DNA of 64,000 nucleotides from positions 1,825,001 to 1,889,000 of the forward strand of contig NZ_CP041186.1 of NCBI RefSeq assembly GCF_006517175.1, in the 5' to 3' direction. The notes beneath the pieces were generated by a model. It did not search any database. It was not told the origin of the DNA and saw only the letters and a program-made list of their open reading frames with translations. The number at the start of each line of letters is the position of its first letter. Position 1 is the stretch's first letter. Of this stretch, positions 25,108-38,771 are shown piece by piece. This DNA is from Persicimonas caeni (GTDB taxonomy: Bacteria; Myxococcota_A; Bradymonadia; Bradymonadales; Bradymonadaceae). Position numbers and translations under genes: made by a program.

Positions 25108-25464
25108 TCAACTCGCGTGACGCTCCGGCTGCACCCGCCGGAGCGTGCGAAGCTTCTTGACGAACATGTCGAGCCAGGGCTCGTCTTCGGCGCAGACCTC
25201 GCAGCGGTAGCAAAACCGGCGCGCCGTGCCCCGGGCGATGTCGGCCGAGTCGAGCCCGACCGTGCGTCGGTCGGCGACGCGAACGCGCAGTCGGCAGCGC
25301 TCGCGCACGCTCGACACGAGCGCGACGACCTCGACCTCCTCGTCCTCGCCCAGGTCGTAGGCCCCCAGCAGTGAAAAATTGGCCTCGCCCCATGCTTGCT
25401 TCCCTGCTCGCAGGTGGCGAAAGAAATCCGTCTCGTCGGCGAACCGACAGATAACCGTGCGCAT
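25108..25464 (-). CDS. Small conserved-looking protein, possibly PilZ-like
   Basis: 118 residues from the ATG at 25464, with AGGAG 6 bases upstream. The middle (ANFSLLGAYDLGEDEEVEVV, then SVRERCRLRVRVADRRTVGL) has the alternating strands of a small beta-barrel and loosely recalls the atypical PilZ domains common in deltaproteobacteria, but the c-di-GMP binding RxxxR motif is absent. A CYRCEVC pair near the C-terminus could bind metal. No signal peptide. I do not recognise the family with confidence. It is followed by the hairpin repeat and the LysM gene on the same strand. Confidence 0.6.
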   Translation of the reverse strand: MRTVICRFADETDFFRHLRAGKQAWGEANFSLLGAYDLGEDEEVEVVALVSSVRERCRLRVRVADRRTVGLDSADIARGTARRFCYRCEVCAEDEPWLDMFVKKLRTLRRVQPERHAS

Positions 25465-25589
25465 TGATGCTCCTTGCCGTCCGTGGCGTCGGTGCAACTG
25501 GCTAATCAGCAGAATCGTTGTCGCGGTGGTGCGTTCTGCGCCCAGTATGCCCGGTGGCCGCCGGCTGGCAAATTTTTTCCTGATGATCC

Positions 25590-25915
25590 CGCCCGTGCAG
25601 CAAGCAGCCGTTGCGGAGCGGGGGCTTGCCCCCAGCGGAGCACATCGCCCGTGCAGCCCCAAGGCTTGCCTTGGGGTAAACCGTGCAATGCCTGAACTCG
25701 GTTCAACTCGCATCGTCCCAAAGTGGCAACCCCTCCACATTCCGTTTGCACCGCATCGACAAGACGGCATGTCGCAAAACCGAACACATGATGGTTATTG
25801 GCGATCAAAACCCCGGGACCAGCCCCGGGGCTGCACGGGCGCCCCAGACAACGGGGCGAGCTCCGCGGGCAGCAAGCAGCCGCTTCGCAACAACATCTCG
25901 AACCGCCCCAACGGA
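25590..25915 (-). repeat. Dispersed intergenic repeat, copy B (blocks swapped)
   Basis: On the minus strand, block 2 (about 25805-25905) precedes block 1 (about 25592-25680), the reverse of the order in copy A at 18655-18866. A 24-base stretch holding CCCCAAGG-CAAG-CCTTGGGG is identical between copies. About 120 bases of unrelated sequence separate the blocks. The gap 25465-25982 contains no gene that I can support. Confidence 0.72.
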
Positions 25916-25982
25916 ACTTCCACCGCCCTCGCGTGTCCAACCCATGAAGCCAATGGAAAACCCGTGATGCCGAGGACTCCCC

Positions 25983-27980
25983 ATGCGCCCCACCCTGTTC
26001 AAGTACTTGCTGATTGCCTGCGCCCTCTCCTTTGCCGCCTGCGAGGCCGAGGAGCCCAAGACGATGGACGTGCCCGACAAGGCCGAGGAACCCGACCGGT
26101 TCGTGCAGATGATGGCCCAGCCGGACGAGGCCCAAGCCGAGGAGGCCGAAGAGGCCAAAGAAGGCGAAGAGGCCGCAGTCCCCACTCCTGAAGCAGACGA
26201 AGCGCAAGCCCAACCGGCCGTGGGTCCCGCATCGACAAAGGCCGGCGAGGACATGGCCGGCGTCGAGAAAGTCTTCGAGAAGAAAGACTCCAACCTCTGG
26301 AATGGAAAGTCGGACGCCAAGGTAGGTTCGGACGCCATCACCGCGCTGGGCTCGCTCGACGGCGAGGGCGGCTCAGCCCGAGGCTTAGGTGGCCTGGGCA
26401 TCTCCGGTGCCGGGCGCGGAGGCGGCGGTATCGCCTCGAAGGGCGTGGTAGGAAGCGGCGAGGGGTACGGGCGCATCCAGGGCTTGGGCTCGGTGAGCAC
26501 CGGGGGCGGCAAGGGCTACGGCTCGGCGAGCGTGGGTCGCAAGGTCAAGGCGCGCAAGGTGTACCCCAACCTCGCGCCGGCTCCCGAGCCCAACACTGCC
26601 CAACGCAACACCGAAAGCTACGCCAACCACGGAGTCAACCAGATGACCGACACGGCCAAAGACGCTAAGTCGACGTTCGCCATCGACGTCGACACCGGCG
26701 CCTACACCATCGCGCGCCGCAAGCTGCAAAACGGTCAGGTGCCGCCCGAGGCGTCGGTGCGCGTCGAGGAGTTCGTCAACTATTTCCGCTACAGCTACCC
26801 CGACCCCGACTCGGGCGCCTTCGCCGTACACATGGAGGCCGCACCGAGCCCGTTCCTCGCCGAGGACGAGGGCAAGACCCGCAAGATCCTGCGCGTGGGC
26901 GTGCAGGGGAAACGCGTCACCAAGACGACCCGAAAGCCGGTCCACCTGACCTTCTTGGTCGACGTGTCGGGGTCGATGTCCAGCCCCGACAAGCTCGGGC
27001 TGGCCCAGAAGTCGCTCGAGATTCTGACCAACAACCTGCGCCAGGGTGATTCGGTGGCCATCGCCACCTACGCCGGCCGCGTCGCCAAGATCCTCGACCC
27101 GACCGGCCTGGAGAACAAAGGGCGCATCCTCACGGCCATCGAGAGCCTCAAATCGGGCGGCTCGACCGCCATGAACTCCGGCCTCGAGATCGCCTACAAA
27201 CTCGCCCTGGCCAACTTCCAGAAAGACCACGTCAACCGCGTCATCGTGCTCAGCGACGGCGACGCCAACGTCGGCCCGAGCTCGCACCAGGCTATCTTGA
27301 AGCGCATCGAGCACTTCGTCGACGAGGGCGTGACCCTGTCGACCATCGGCTTCGGCATGGGCAACTACAAAGACACGCTCATGGAGCAACTCGCCAACAA
27401 GGGCAACGGCAACTACTACTACATCGACACCGCCAAAGAAGCGCGCAAGGTCTTCGGCGAGCAGCTCGACGGCACGCTGCAGGTCATCGCCAAGGATGTG
27501 AAGATTCAGGTGGAGTTCGACAAGGAGGCGGTCAAATCGTACCGGCTCATCGGCTACGAAAACCGTGACATCGCCGACAAGGACTTCCGCAACGACAAGG
27601 TCGACGCCGGCGAGATCGGCGCCGGACACACGGTCACCGCGCTGTACGAGATGGTGCTGACCGACAAGGCCAAAGACGCCAAGAAGCTTGCGACGGTGCG
27701 CATCCGCGCCAAAAAACCCGACGGCGCCAAGGCGAGCGAGCAAGCCTTCCTGCTCACCCACGGCGACCTGAAGGACTCGATTCGAAAGGCCAGCAAGGAC
27801 TTTCAATTCGCCGCCGCCGTGGCCGGCTTCGCCGAGTTGTTGCGCGGCAGCAAGTACGCCAACGCGCTCAACTACGACCTGATCCACGAGATCGCTAAGT
27901 CGGGCACGTCGGCCGGCCAACAAGACCGCCAGGAATTCTTGAAGTTGGTCGAGAAGGCCAAGAGCCTGCAGAAGGGGTGA
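25983..27980 (+). CDS. VWA-domain lipoprotein (YfbK-like)
   Basis: 665 residues; GAGGA lies 6 bases before the ATG. A lipoprotein signal (LLIACALSFAA, then Cys20) is followed by an acidic linker and a glycine-rich stretch (about 130-185, such as GGLGISGAGRGGGGIA). The family N-terminal region (about 215-320) precedes a von Willebrand A domain with a complete MIDAS site: DVSGSMS, a downstream Thr in GGSTAMNSG, and Asp in VLSDGDANVG. The C-terminal part matches the YfbK-type extension. These proteins bind partners through a metal ion at the cell surface. The ligand is unknown. A second lipoprotein gene starts 67 bases downstream on the same strand. Confidence 0.88.
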   Translation: MRPTLFKYLLIACALSFAACEAEEPKTMDVPDKAEEPDRFVQMMAQPDEAQAEEAEEAKEGEEAAVPTPEADEAQAQPAVGPASTKAGEDMAGVEKVFEKKDSNLWNGKSDAKVGSDAITALGSLDGEGGSARGLGGLGISGAGRGGGGIASKGVVGSGEGYGRIQGLGSVSTGGGKGYGSASVGRKVKARKVYPNLAPAPEPNTAQRNTESYANHGVNQMTDTAKDAKSTFAIDVDTGAYTIARRKLQNGQVPPEASVRVEEFVNYFRYSYPDPDSGAFAVHMEAAPSPFLAEDEGKTRKILRVGVQGKRVTKTTRKPVHLTFLVDVSGSMSSPDKLGLAQKSLEILTNNLRQGDSVAIATYAGRVAKILDPTGLENKGRILTAIESLKSGGSTAMNSGLEIAYKLALANFQKDHVNRVIVLSDGDANVGPSSHQAILKRIEHFVDEGVTLSTIGFGMGNYKDTLMEQLANKGNGNYYYIDTAKEARKVFGEQLDGTLQVIAKDVKIQVEFDKEAVKSYRLIGYENRDIADKDFRNDKVDAGEIGAGHTVTALYEMVLTDKAKDAKKLATVRIRAKKPDGAKASEQAFLLTHGDLKDSIRKASKDFQFAAAVAGFAELLRGSKYANALNYDLIHEIAKSGTSAGQQDRQEFLKLVEKAKSLQKG

Positions 27981-28047
27981 ATGTTCGTCGGGTCGCATGC
28001 GTCTGACCGAACGAGCGATAACACAGACGAAGCGACCCGACTCCATC

Positions 28048-30195
28048 ATGACCGACACGACGATGCCACCCCGGCGCCTCGGGCTACTCGCGCTCGGAGC
28101 AACCCTCCTCGCCGCCTGCGCGAGCTCACCCGACACGCACGACGCCCGTCGGTCCTCCGAGACCGAGACGCTCGCCAAGGCCGCCAAGGTCGTCCACCAA
28201 CAACTCGACTTCACCCATCGCAACGCGCGGGTCTACGGCACCTTCGGCGAGTCGGGGACCGTCATCGGGCCGCAAGGCGCGCTGATCGACCCATTGTCAG
28301 GTGTCGTGCGCAAGCGGCTCCCCGGAAGCTCCATCGCCCTCGGCCCCGACGGCCGACACGCCTGCATGCGCAAGAGCGAGCAGGACATCGGCGTCTACGA
28401 CACCGTTGCGGAGCGCTGGCTGTGGACGCAGCCCATCGAGAACGCCGGGCGAGCGCTCGTCTCGAAAGATGCCTGTGCGTTTCCCGTCTCGGACGAATGG
28501 CGCAGACTGCGCCGCTGGCGAGTCTTCGACTTGAAGTCGGGCGAAGCAAGACCTGCCCTCGAGCCGAGCCGCCCGGCCCGCTACCCCGGGTCGGCCGCGT
28601 CATTTCGCTACTCGCCCGACGGGCGCTGGCTGGTCGTCTCGGCGCCGCCGGCGGAGGCATCGGCCTCCGAGCACCCCGACGTGCGCTCGTTTCGCCCCTG
28701 GCTCCACCGCATCATCGACCTCGAGGACTTCTCGGTCGTGCGCACCGAGCGAGCGCGTTGCCTGACGTGGACCACGAAGGGCGCGACCGCGTGCGCCGAG
28801 ACCGTCGGCTACGAGCCCTACCGCCGCTACGTCGCCCCACTGCCCGACGGAAAGCACGTCCTCATCGAGCAACGCACCCAGCTCGTCACGCTACCCGACG
28901 ACGGCAGCCAGGACCTCGAGCGACGCTACGTCTCTCGCGAGATCGCCACCGTCGAGCGCGGCTCCGGTGCGCGCAAAGCGCTGCTCGATCCGGTCGCGCG
29001 CAAAGGCATCTCGATCGCCCAAAGCCACGGCATGCCCGTCGTCGCCTCTGCCGACGGACACGTGCTCTACTGGCACAACGACGCAGGCGTCTTTCGCTGG
29101 CGATGGAAGCGCGGCGAGCGGCCCGAGCAACTGTCGGACGCGCCGATGACGTTTCGGTATTACTGGCAGTATATGCGGCTTTTGGGCCCCGAGCTCTCCC
29201 CGCAGGGCAACTACCTGGGCTTTATCGACCCCTCCAGCCGGCTCCACCGCATCCGTCTGTCGGACGACACCGCGCTGCCTGTGGTCGCGCTTCCGACCAC
29301 CGCGCCGGGTAACTCGACGCCGATTTGGCGATACGCCATCGACGACGACGGCAGCGTCGCGGTGTTGGTCGATGATAAGGAGAATAACAAGAACACCCGC
29401 GGGCTCTTCGTCGCCGGCCCCGACGAGGACAAGCTCACGCGCGTGTCGAAATGGAAGATGATCGCCGACATGCCCGCCGAAATGCAGTGGGTCCGACGCG
29501 ACGACGAGCGACGTCTGGTGGTGCTCGACGGCAAATACGGCCTGTACGTCTTCGACCCCGACGGGTGGACGTTCGCCCATTACGCGCCCCGCAAGCCGAC
29601 CTACAGCGTCTACGAGGCCCTCGCCGTCGCCCCGAACTCCACGGCCGTCTCGTTCGCGAGCACGGGCACGGGCAGCGACGACAAAGACTCCGGGCGAGGC
29701 ATCTGGGTCACCGACCTCTTCGATCTCGAGGGCGCCGAGCGCCTCGATTACCCCGAAAACTGGCGAAATTACCGTCCTCGGTGGTCGCCCACCGGCGAGC
29801 GACGCTCGCTGTTCTACGATCCCCAGTCCGACAGCCACGTCCTGCGCGACGACACGTCCGACGCCGCCGCGACTCGCGTGTTATCCGAAATCGTCGGCTC
29901 TCTCCCCCTCGTGCGCACCCCACAGAGCGAGCTCTTTTTGGTGCAACGTCACGGCGAGCCGGCTCTCAGCCTGCTCGACCGAGACGGCCACACCCGGCTG
30001 ACCTTCGGCCTCGTCGCCGACGGCCCCTACGCCTACACCCCCGAAGGAAGCTACTTCTGCGAGGGTCGAGGCTGCGAGATGTTTCGATGTATGTTGGGAG
30101 ACGCCAAGGCGGTCGAGCCGAACCAATGCCACGCCGTCGTCACCGACGACTTCACAGCCGTGCTCCCCCGCCCCGCTCACTCCCCGTACAAATAG
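28048..30195 (+). CDS. Lipoprotein with propeller-like repeats, unknown function
   Basis: 715 residues from the ATG at 28048. A lipoprotein signal ends LLAALALGATLLAA-type with Cys (GLLALGATLLAACASS). The rest is rich in repeated strands of the WD40/PD40 kind (FRYSPDGRWLVVSAPP, GPELSPQGNYLGFIDPSSRL, YRPRWSPTGERRSLFYDPQS), suggesting a beta-propeller on the envelope. No catalytic triad typical of prolyl peptidases is seen. It probably forms an operon with the VWA lipoprotein upstream. Its 3' end overlaps the convergent metalloprotease gene by 19 bases. Confidence 0.72.
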   Translation: MTDTTMPPRRLGLLALGATLLAACASSPDTHDARRSSETETLAKAAKVVHQQLDFTHRNARVYGTFGESGTVIGPQGALIDPLSGVVRKRLPGSSIALGPDGRHACMRKSEQDIGVYDTVAERWLWTQPIENAGRALVSKDACAFPVSDEWRRLRRWRVFDLKSGEARPALEPSRPARYPGSAASFRYSPDGRWLVVSAPPAEASASEHPDVRSFRPWLHRIIDLEDFSVVRTERARCLTWTTKGATACAETVGYEPYRRYVAPLPDGKHVLIEQRTQLVTLPDDGSQDLERRYVSREIATVERGSGARKALLDPVARKGISIAQSHGMPVVASADGHVLYWHNDAGVFRWRWKRGERPEQLSDAPMTFRYYWQYMRLLGPELSPQGNYLGFIDPSSRLHRIRLSDDTALPVVALPTTAPGNSTPIWRYAIDDDGSVAVLVDDKENNKNTRGLFVAGPDEDKLTRVSKWKMIADMPAEMQWVRRDDERRLVVLDGKYGLYVFDPDGWTFAHYAPRKPTYSVYEALAVAPNSTAVSFASTGTGSDDKDSGRGIWVTDLFDLEGAERLDYPENWRNYRPRWSPTGERRSLFYDPQSDSHVLRDDTSDAAATRVLSEIVGSLPLVRTPQSELFLVQRHGEPALSLLDRDGHTRLTFGLVADGPYAYTPEGSYFCEGRGCEMFRCMLGDAKAVEPNQCHAVVTDDFTAVLPRPAHSPYK

Positions 30196-31598
30196 TCGTA
30201 CATCTTCCGCATCGCCCGGGTCTTGACGTAATCGACCAACCACAGCCCGCCGAGCTCGTCGAAGGGCTGCTGCTCACGCGCCGCCACGATATTCTCGGCG
30301 GCGCGCCGGTCGAGGCTGACGGCTTCATCGAGCGTCTCGAACGAGGCGGTATTCGCCAGCTCCAGAATCCGGTTGGCCACTGGCTGGCACGAGGCGAGGA
30401 CGCGGCCGTCGGCGTCGAGCTCCTCGGGGCAGCGCCCGTCGACGTACAGGTAGTCGTATAGCTTGCGCACGCCCTGCTCCTCCAAGTACCGCATCGCTTT
30501 GAGGTCGGCGAGCGTGTGGAACGGCTGGCGGTCGCGGTGGGCGAGGATGTCGTCGACGGCGCGGGTGTCGAGGCGAGCCCAGTCGTCCAAGATCTCGGCG
30601 CTGGCGGTATTCGCCAGCTCGACGATCTGGTGTTCGACGGGCACGCAGTCCTCGCGCACGTGGCCGTCGGCGTCGAGCTCCTCGTCGCAGCGCGCGAGCT
30701 TTTCGTAGTCGGGATAGAAGAACGCCGCGCCCTCCTTGTCCGTCTCGGTCAGCGTCAACGACCAATCGCCCTCACCGTTGCACTGCGGGTAGTGCATCAC
30801 GGAGCTTGCGTCGTAGCCGGTGATCGGCCGGTAGTTATCGTCCTCGAAGCACCAGCTGTAGTTGGCCTCCGGGCGAGTATGCTCGTGGCGAAACCCGAGC
30901 ACGTGGCCCAACTCGTGGCGTAGCACGCCCTCGAGGGTCAGGTTCTGGGCGAGTTCGTCGTTGCCGGTGAGCGCGTCGTCCATCGAGGCGACGTTGATGC
31001 GCACCTGGCGCTCCTTGGTCTCGTAATTCGGAAAGAAAGCACGCGCGAAATACGGGGCGTCGGCGGACGGCGGCGTCAGCACGGGAAAGAGCACCCGGTC
31101 GGTGCCCATATCACAGTCGGCGTCGGCCTCGGGCACGTGGCGAAACTCGGCGTGCGCGTGCTCCTGCCAAGCTGCAGCCGCGCCGGCCATCGCCTCGATG
31201 ACCTCGGCTTTGCGGTCACCAAAGGCGTCGGAGACGCAGTAGGTCAGCTCGAATCGCTGCGCGCGGGGCCACCGGGCGTCCACGCCGTCTTCGTGCTGGA
31301 CGCTCAGCGCGCTGCGGCTGCCGACCACGCGCGCCTCGTAGTAGGCGCGCAGGCCATCTCGGCCGCCGGCGATGGGCAGGTCGCCTTCGACGATGCACAC
31401 GTCGGTATCCGGCTCGCAATAGATCTGCTCGGCGAACTCCTCGAACGACGGCGTCTCCCCGGTATTGCCCCACCAGTCGCCCTTGCCGCCAAAGTCGTCG
31501 TCGGTCTCGGTTTCGGCCGGCTGGGCGTCCTGGGCCTCACCGCAGGCGGTGGGGAGCAGCAACAGGGCGCAGATCAAGCAGAGGTGGGTCGATTTCAT
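30177..31598 (-). CDS. Secreted metzincin-type metalloprotease with helix-hairpin-helix repeats
   Basis: 473 residues from the ATG at 31598. A lipoprotein-type signal (LICALLLLPTA, then Cys19) predicts envelope location. The protease core has the zinc motif HELGHVLGFRHEH (HExxHxxGxxH) and a Met-turn (SVMHYP), as in matrixins and astacins. After about residue 320 come two similar modules (ELANTASAEILDDWARLDTR and ELANTASFETLDEAVSLDRR, each followed by a PFxxL segment), which match the helix-hairpin-helix units of ComEA-like DNA-binding proteins. A protease carrying such repeats is unusual; they may bind DNA or simply act as a spacer. It is convergent with the propeller lipoprotein. Confidence 0.82.
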   Translation of the reverse strand: MKSTHLCLICALLLLPTACGEAQDAQPAETETDDDFGGKGDWWGNTGETPSFEEFAEQIYCEPDTDVCIVEGDLPIAGGRDGLRAYYEARVVGSRSALSVQHEDGVDARWPRAQRFELTYCVSDAFGDRKAEVIEAMAGAAAAWQEHAHAEFRHVPEADADCDMGTDRVLFPVLTPPSADAPYFARAFFPNYETKERQVRINVASMDDALTGNDELAQNLTLEGVLRHELGHVLGFRHEHTRPEANYSWCFEDDNYRPITGYDASSVMHYPQCNGEGDWSLTLTETDKEGAAFFYPDYEKLARCDEELDADGHVREDCVPVEHQIVELANTASAEILDDWARLDTRAVDDILAHRDRQPFHTLADLKAMRYLEEQGVRKLYDYLYVDGRCPEELDADGRVLASCQPVANRILELANTASFETLDEAVSLDRRAAENIVAAREQQPFDELGGLWLVDYVKTRAMRKMYDYLYGE

Positions 31599-31696
31599 GG
31601 CGCGGTTCCAAACATGATTCAATGCAGACGTCGCGGCCAAGCTACCGAGTCACTCCAAAGCGCGCAACTGCGGTGAGAAGCCGTGCAGGAAGAGTC

Positions 31697-31925
31697 TCTG
31701 AGCTTCGCAGCCGCTGCAGACGTCTCTCGCGAAAATCTCTGACCTTCGCAGCCGCTGCAGACGTCTCCGAGAAAAATCTCTCGCCTTCGCAGCCGCTGCA
31801 GACGTCTCTCGCGAAAATCTCTGACCTTCGCAGCCGCTGCAGACGTCTCCGAGAAAAATCTCTGACTTTCGCAACTGCTGCAGACGTCTCCGAGAAAAAT
31901 ATCTGACCTTCGCAGCGGCTGCGCT
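31697..31925. repeat. 41-bp tandem repeat, about five and a half units
   Basis: TTCGCAGCCGCTGCAGACGT recurs exactly every 41 bases (31704, 31745, 31786, 31827, then diverged at 31868 and 31909). The linker alternates between CTCGCGAAAATCTCTGACC and CCGAGAAAAATCTCTCGCC types, giving an 82-base higher order. Because 41 is not a multiple of 3, the peptides in all frames are accidental. It fills the divergent gap 31599-32151; nothing else is seen there apart from a degenerate GCAGCGGCTGCGCTGGC pair at 31912-31975. Confidence 0.9.
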
Positions 31926-32151
31926 GGCCTCCGAGGCTGCAAAATCGGGCGCGCAGCGGCTGCGCTGGCGACGCTGTTTCCCTTGAACAGCGCGTCGAGG
32001 CCGCGGTCGAGGTCACTGCCGCGGGGCGACACGGTCGTCTGCGGAGCGCCTTATATATTTTCTGTTAAAGAAAGAACGCAGGTGTGTCGTTGTGCCAAGG
32101 GACTCGTACGCAACTCGTGGGCATCATGGCGGCCCACTGCAGGAGAATCGC

Positions 32152-33321
32152 ATGCCTCGACAATTCGCGTTCGCCACTCCCGCCTCCGACGAAGAGCGTC
32201 TCGGCCTCATGGATCGTTGGGGAATCGGCCAACTCGAGGACGCCCCCATCTTCAATCAGATCGCCGAGGCCGCCGCGGCTATCTGCGATACGCCCATCGC
32301 CCTCGTCTCGTTCATCGACCGCGCCGAGCACTGCAATCTTGGGTCGGTGGGCACCGACCCGCACCGATTTGCGCGCGAGTTGTCGATTTGCAACCACGTG
32401 GTCAAAAGCCCGCGCGTGCTCATTGTGGAGGACCTGCGCGAAGACGAGCGCTTCGCGCACCTGCCGTCGGTGGCCAATCCCGACGGGATCCGGTTCTACG
32501 CGGGCATCCCGCTGATGATCGACAACCGCGCGGCCGTCGGCGTGCTCTGCGTCGTCGACACCAAGCCGCGCCGGCTGATGCTCCAGGAGCGCGCCGGCCT
32601 CATGGACCTGGTTCGCCAGGCCGAACTTCATCTGAATCGCCACGTCGCCGAGCAGGAGTCTGCAGCATCCGACACCGCGGAGGCCCCCTCCCAGGACGCC
32701 CGTCCGCTCTTCGAGCGCAAGCTACGACTGGGACAACTGATGCTCTCGGCCCTGGCCGAGCAGCTCGGCTTTTTGAGAGGCGACGCCGAGTACCTGAGCA
32801 CCCACGACGGCGACCGGCGACAGAAGAGCGGCGTCTTTCGCCAGCTCTACCAGACCCTCGACGAGCTCGAAGACCTCGTCGAGAGCACAAAATGTTTGCT
32901 CGCCGACCCATCGGCAAAGGTAGCCAACGTCCAGCCGGTTTCGTTCGGACAGCTCGTCTCGGACGTCACGCGCACCTTCGCGAAGCGACTCGAGACGCAC
33001 GGACTGCGCCTATCGGTGACCAACCGCGCACTCGACGACCGGGTCGCGGGTCAACCCGCGCTGCTGCACGACCTGATCACACGCGTCTTCGAGGTGACGC
33101 TGCGTAGCGCACCACAAGATACGAGCGTCGACATCGACATCGACATCGACCGCGACGGCGACAAGCTCGTCTGGACGGTGCGATCCCACGGCGACTGGAC
33201 GGCGTCGCACGAGACGTGCGCGATGATCGTGGAGAGCCACGACGGCACGATCGAGACGCAAAAGGAGGGAGACGACCGGCGACGGCTGCGTGTGCGTCTG
33301 CCGTCGGTGGGAAGGGGCTAA
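32152..33321 (+). CDS. GAF-domain sensor with degenerate kinase-like C-terminus
   Basis: 389 residues; AGGAG lies 7 bases before the ATG. Residues about 15-170 are a GAF domain (APIFNQIAEAAAAICDTPIA, then FYAGIPLMIDNRAAVGVLCV), of the kind that often precedes histidine kinase domains. Residues about 200-385 keep the length and strand pattern of a HisKA/HATPase unit, but no HExR phospho-acceptor is visible and the N-box position reads LITRVFEVTLRS, so ATP binding is doubtful. It may be a signal-binding regulator. No membrane segment. The first base of a 21-base palindrome is the last base of its stop codon. Confidence 0.75.
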   Translation: MPRQFAFATPASDEERLGLMDRWGIGQLEDAPIFNQIAEAAAAICDTPIALVSFIDRAEHCNLGSVGTDPHRFARELSICNHVVKSPRVLIVEDLREDERFAHLPSVANPDGIRFYAGIPLMIDNRAAVGVLCVVDTKPRRLMLQERAGLMDLVRQAELHLNRHVAEQESAASDTAEAPSQDARPLFERKLRLGQLMLSALAEQLGFLRGDAEYLSTHDGDRRQKSGVFRQLYQTLDELEDLVESTKCLLADPSAKVANVQPVSFGQLVSDVTRTFAKRLETHGLRLSVTNRALDDRVAGQPALLHDLITRVFEVTLRSAPQDTSVDIDIDIDRDGDKLVWTVRSHGDWTASHETCAMIVESHDGTIETQKEGDDRRRLRVRLPSVGRG

Positions 33322-33341
33322 CACGGTGTCTGACACCGTGT
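33321..33341. repeat. Perfect 10-bp-arm palindrome, copy 1
   Basis: ACACGGTGTC and GACACCGTGT flank a single T. It overlaps the TAA of the GAF gene and could act as a terminator stem, but no T-tract follows. Identical or near-identical copies lie at 33650-33670 and 38592-38612. Confidence 0.9.
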
Positions 33342-33649
33342 ATCGCGGACACGCCGAAGCGCCGAGGCGCTGCGCTGATGCGCTGACACGCTGAAGCGCC
33401 GAGCCCGCTGAATGCATGATCCGCTGCACGCGGAAGCGCTGAAGATTCATCTGAGGTTCGCTGTACCCGCTGCAGAAGGCTGCCTACCACCGCACGTCGA
33501 CACACCGCAGCGACGTCGTTCTGCAGCGCCCTCCGCGTCGTTCAGATGAATCTTCAGCGCCTCAGCGTTCCGCGCATCAATACTCCCGCGCCTCCGCGCC
33601 TCCGCACCTCCGGGTTTCCGCGCCTCCGCGGTCGCGGTCGAGGGGACCA
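33342..33649. other. Low-complexity intergenic segment with an 18-bp inverted repeat
   Basis: No gene is seen. The left part is rich in CGCTGAAGCGC-like words, and the right part in CGCCTCCG words. CGCTGAAGATTCATCTGA (33437-33454) and its exact reverse complement (33542-33559) form a perfect 18-base inverted repeat around 87 bases. The whole segment is bounded by two copies of the same palindrome. Confidence 0.7.
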
Positions 33650-33670
33650 ACACGGTGTCTGACACCGTGT
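33650..33670. repeat. Perfect 10-bp-arm palindrome, copy 2
   Basis: Same arms ACACGGTGTC / GACACCGTGT as copy 1. It lies 6 bases after the 3' end of the 1606-residue regulator gene, where a terminator would be expected; on the minus strand no T-run follows. Confidence 0.9.
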
Positions 33671-33676
33671 TTGTGG

Positions 33677-38497
<4,821 letters not shown>

Positions 38498-38530
38498 GGA
38501 AATCCGTGGTCAGAAATTTGCGCCCTCTTA

Positions 38531-38580
38531 TGACAGAACTTTCTGTCATGACTGTCAAACTATTTCTGACACTTATGTCA
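38531..38580. promoter_or_regulatory. Cluster of TGAC/GTCA dyads upstream of the giant regulator
   Basis: TGACAGAACTTTCTGTCA (38531-38548) is a perfect 8+8 palindrome. It is followed by TGACTGTCA (about 38549-38557) and TGAC-ACTTAT-GTCA (38567-38580). On the minus strand TTGACA at 38558-38553 with CATAA-type bases about 18 away looks like a sigma-70 promoter overlapping these sites. Operator function, perhaps autoregulation, is inferred. Confidence 0.5.
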
Positions 38581-38591
38581 TTCTGTCACCA

Positions 38592-38612
38592 ACATGGTGT
38601 CAGACACCGTGT
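38592..38612. repeat. 10-bp-arm palindrome, copy 3 (one mismatch)
   Basis: ACATGGTGTC and GACACCGTGT flank a single A. It differs from copies at 33321 and 33650 by one base in the left arm. With copy 2 it brackets the 4.8-kb regulator gene. Confidence 0.85.
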
Positions 38613-38771
38613 TGGGGCGCGACGAACCCACCACTTAACCCCTAATTTCCAACAGCTTATCAATTTTACGAAAATATCTCGCACCTGCTGGCACACCCAT
38701 TGCTTTACAGAAACCCGAGCCCGCAACCACCGCGTTGCCCTGTCGCTGACTCGAATCTGAAGGAGCTGAAA

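Noticed and set aside
31622-31906. Repetitive peptide (FAAAADVSEK-type) encoded across the 41-bp repeats
   Set aside because: The period is not a multiple of three, so repeats fall in rotating frames; no ribosome site.
31697-31925. Repeats considered as a CRISPR array
   Set aside because: The linkers are not unique spacers but alternate between two forms, and there is no cas gene in the window.
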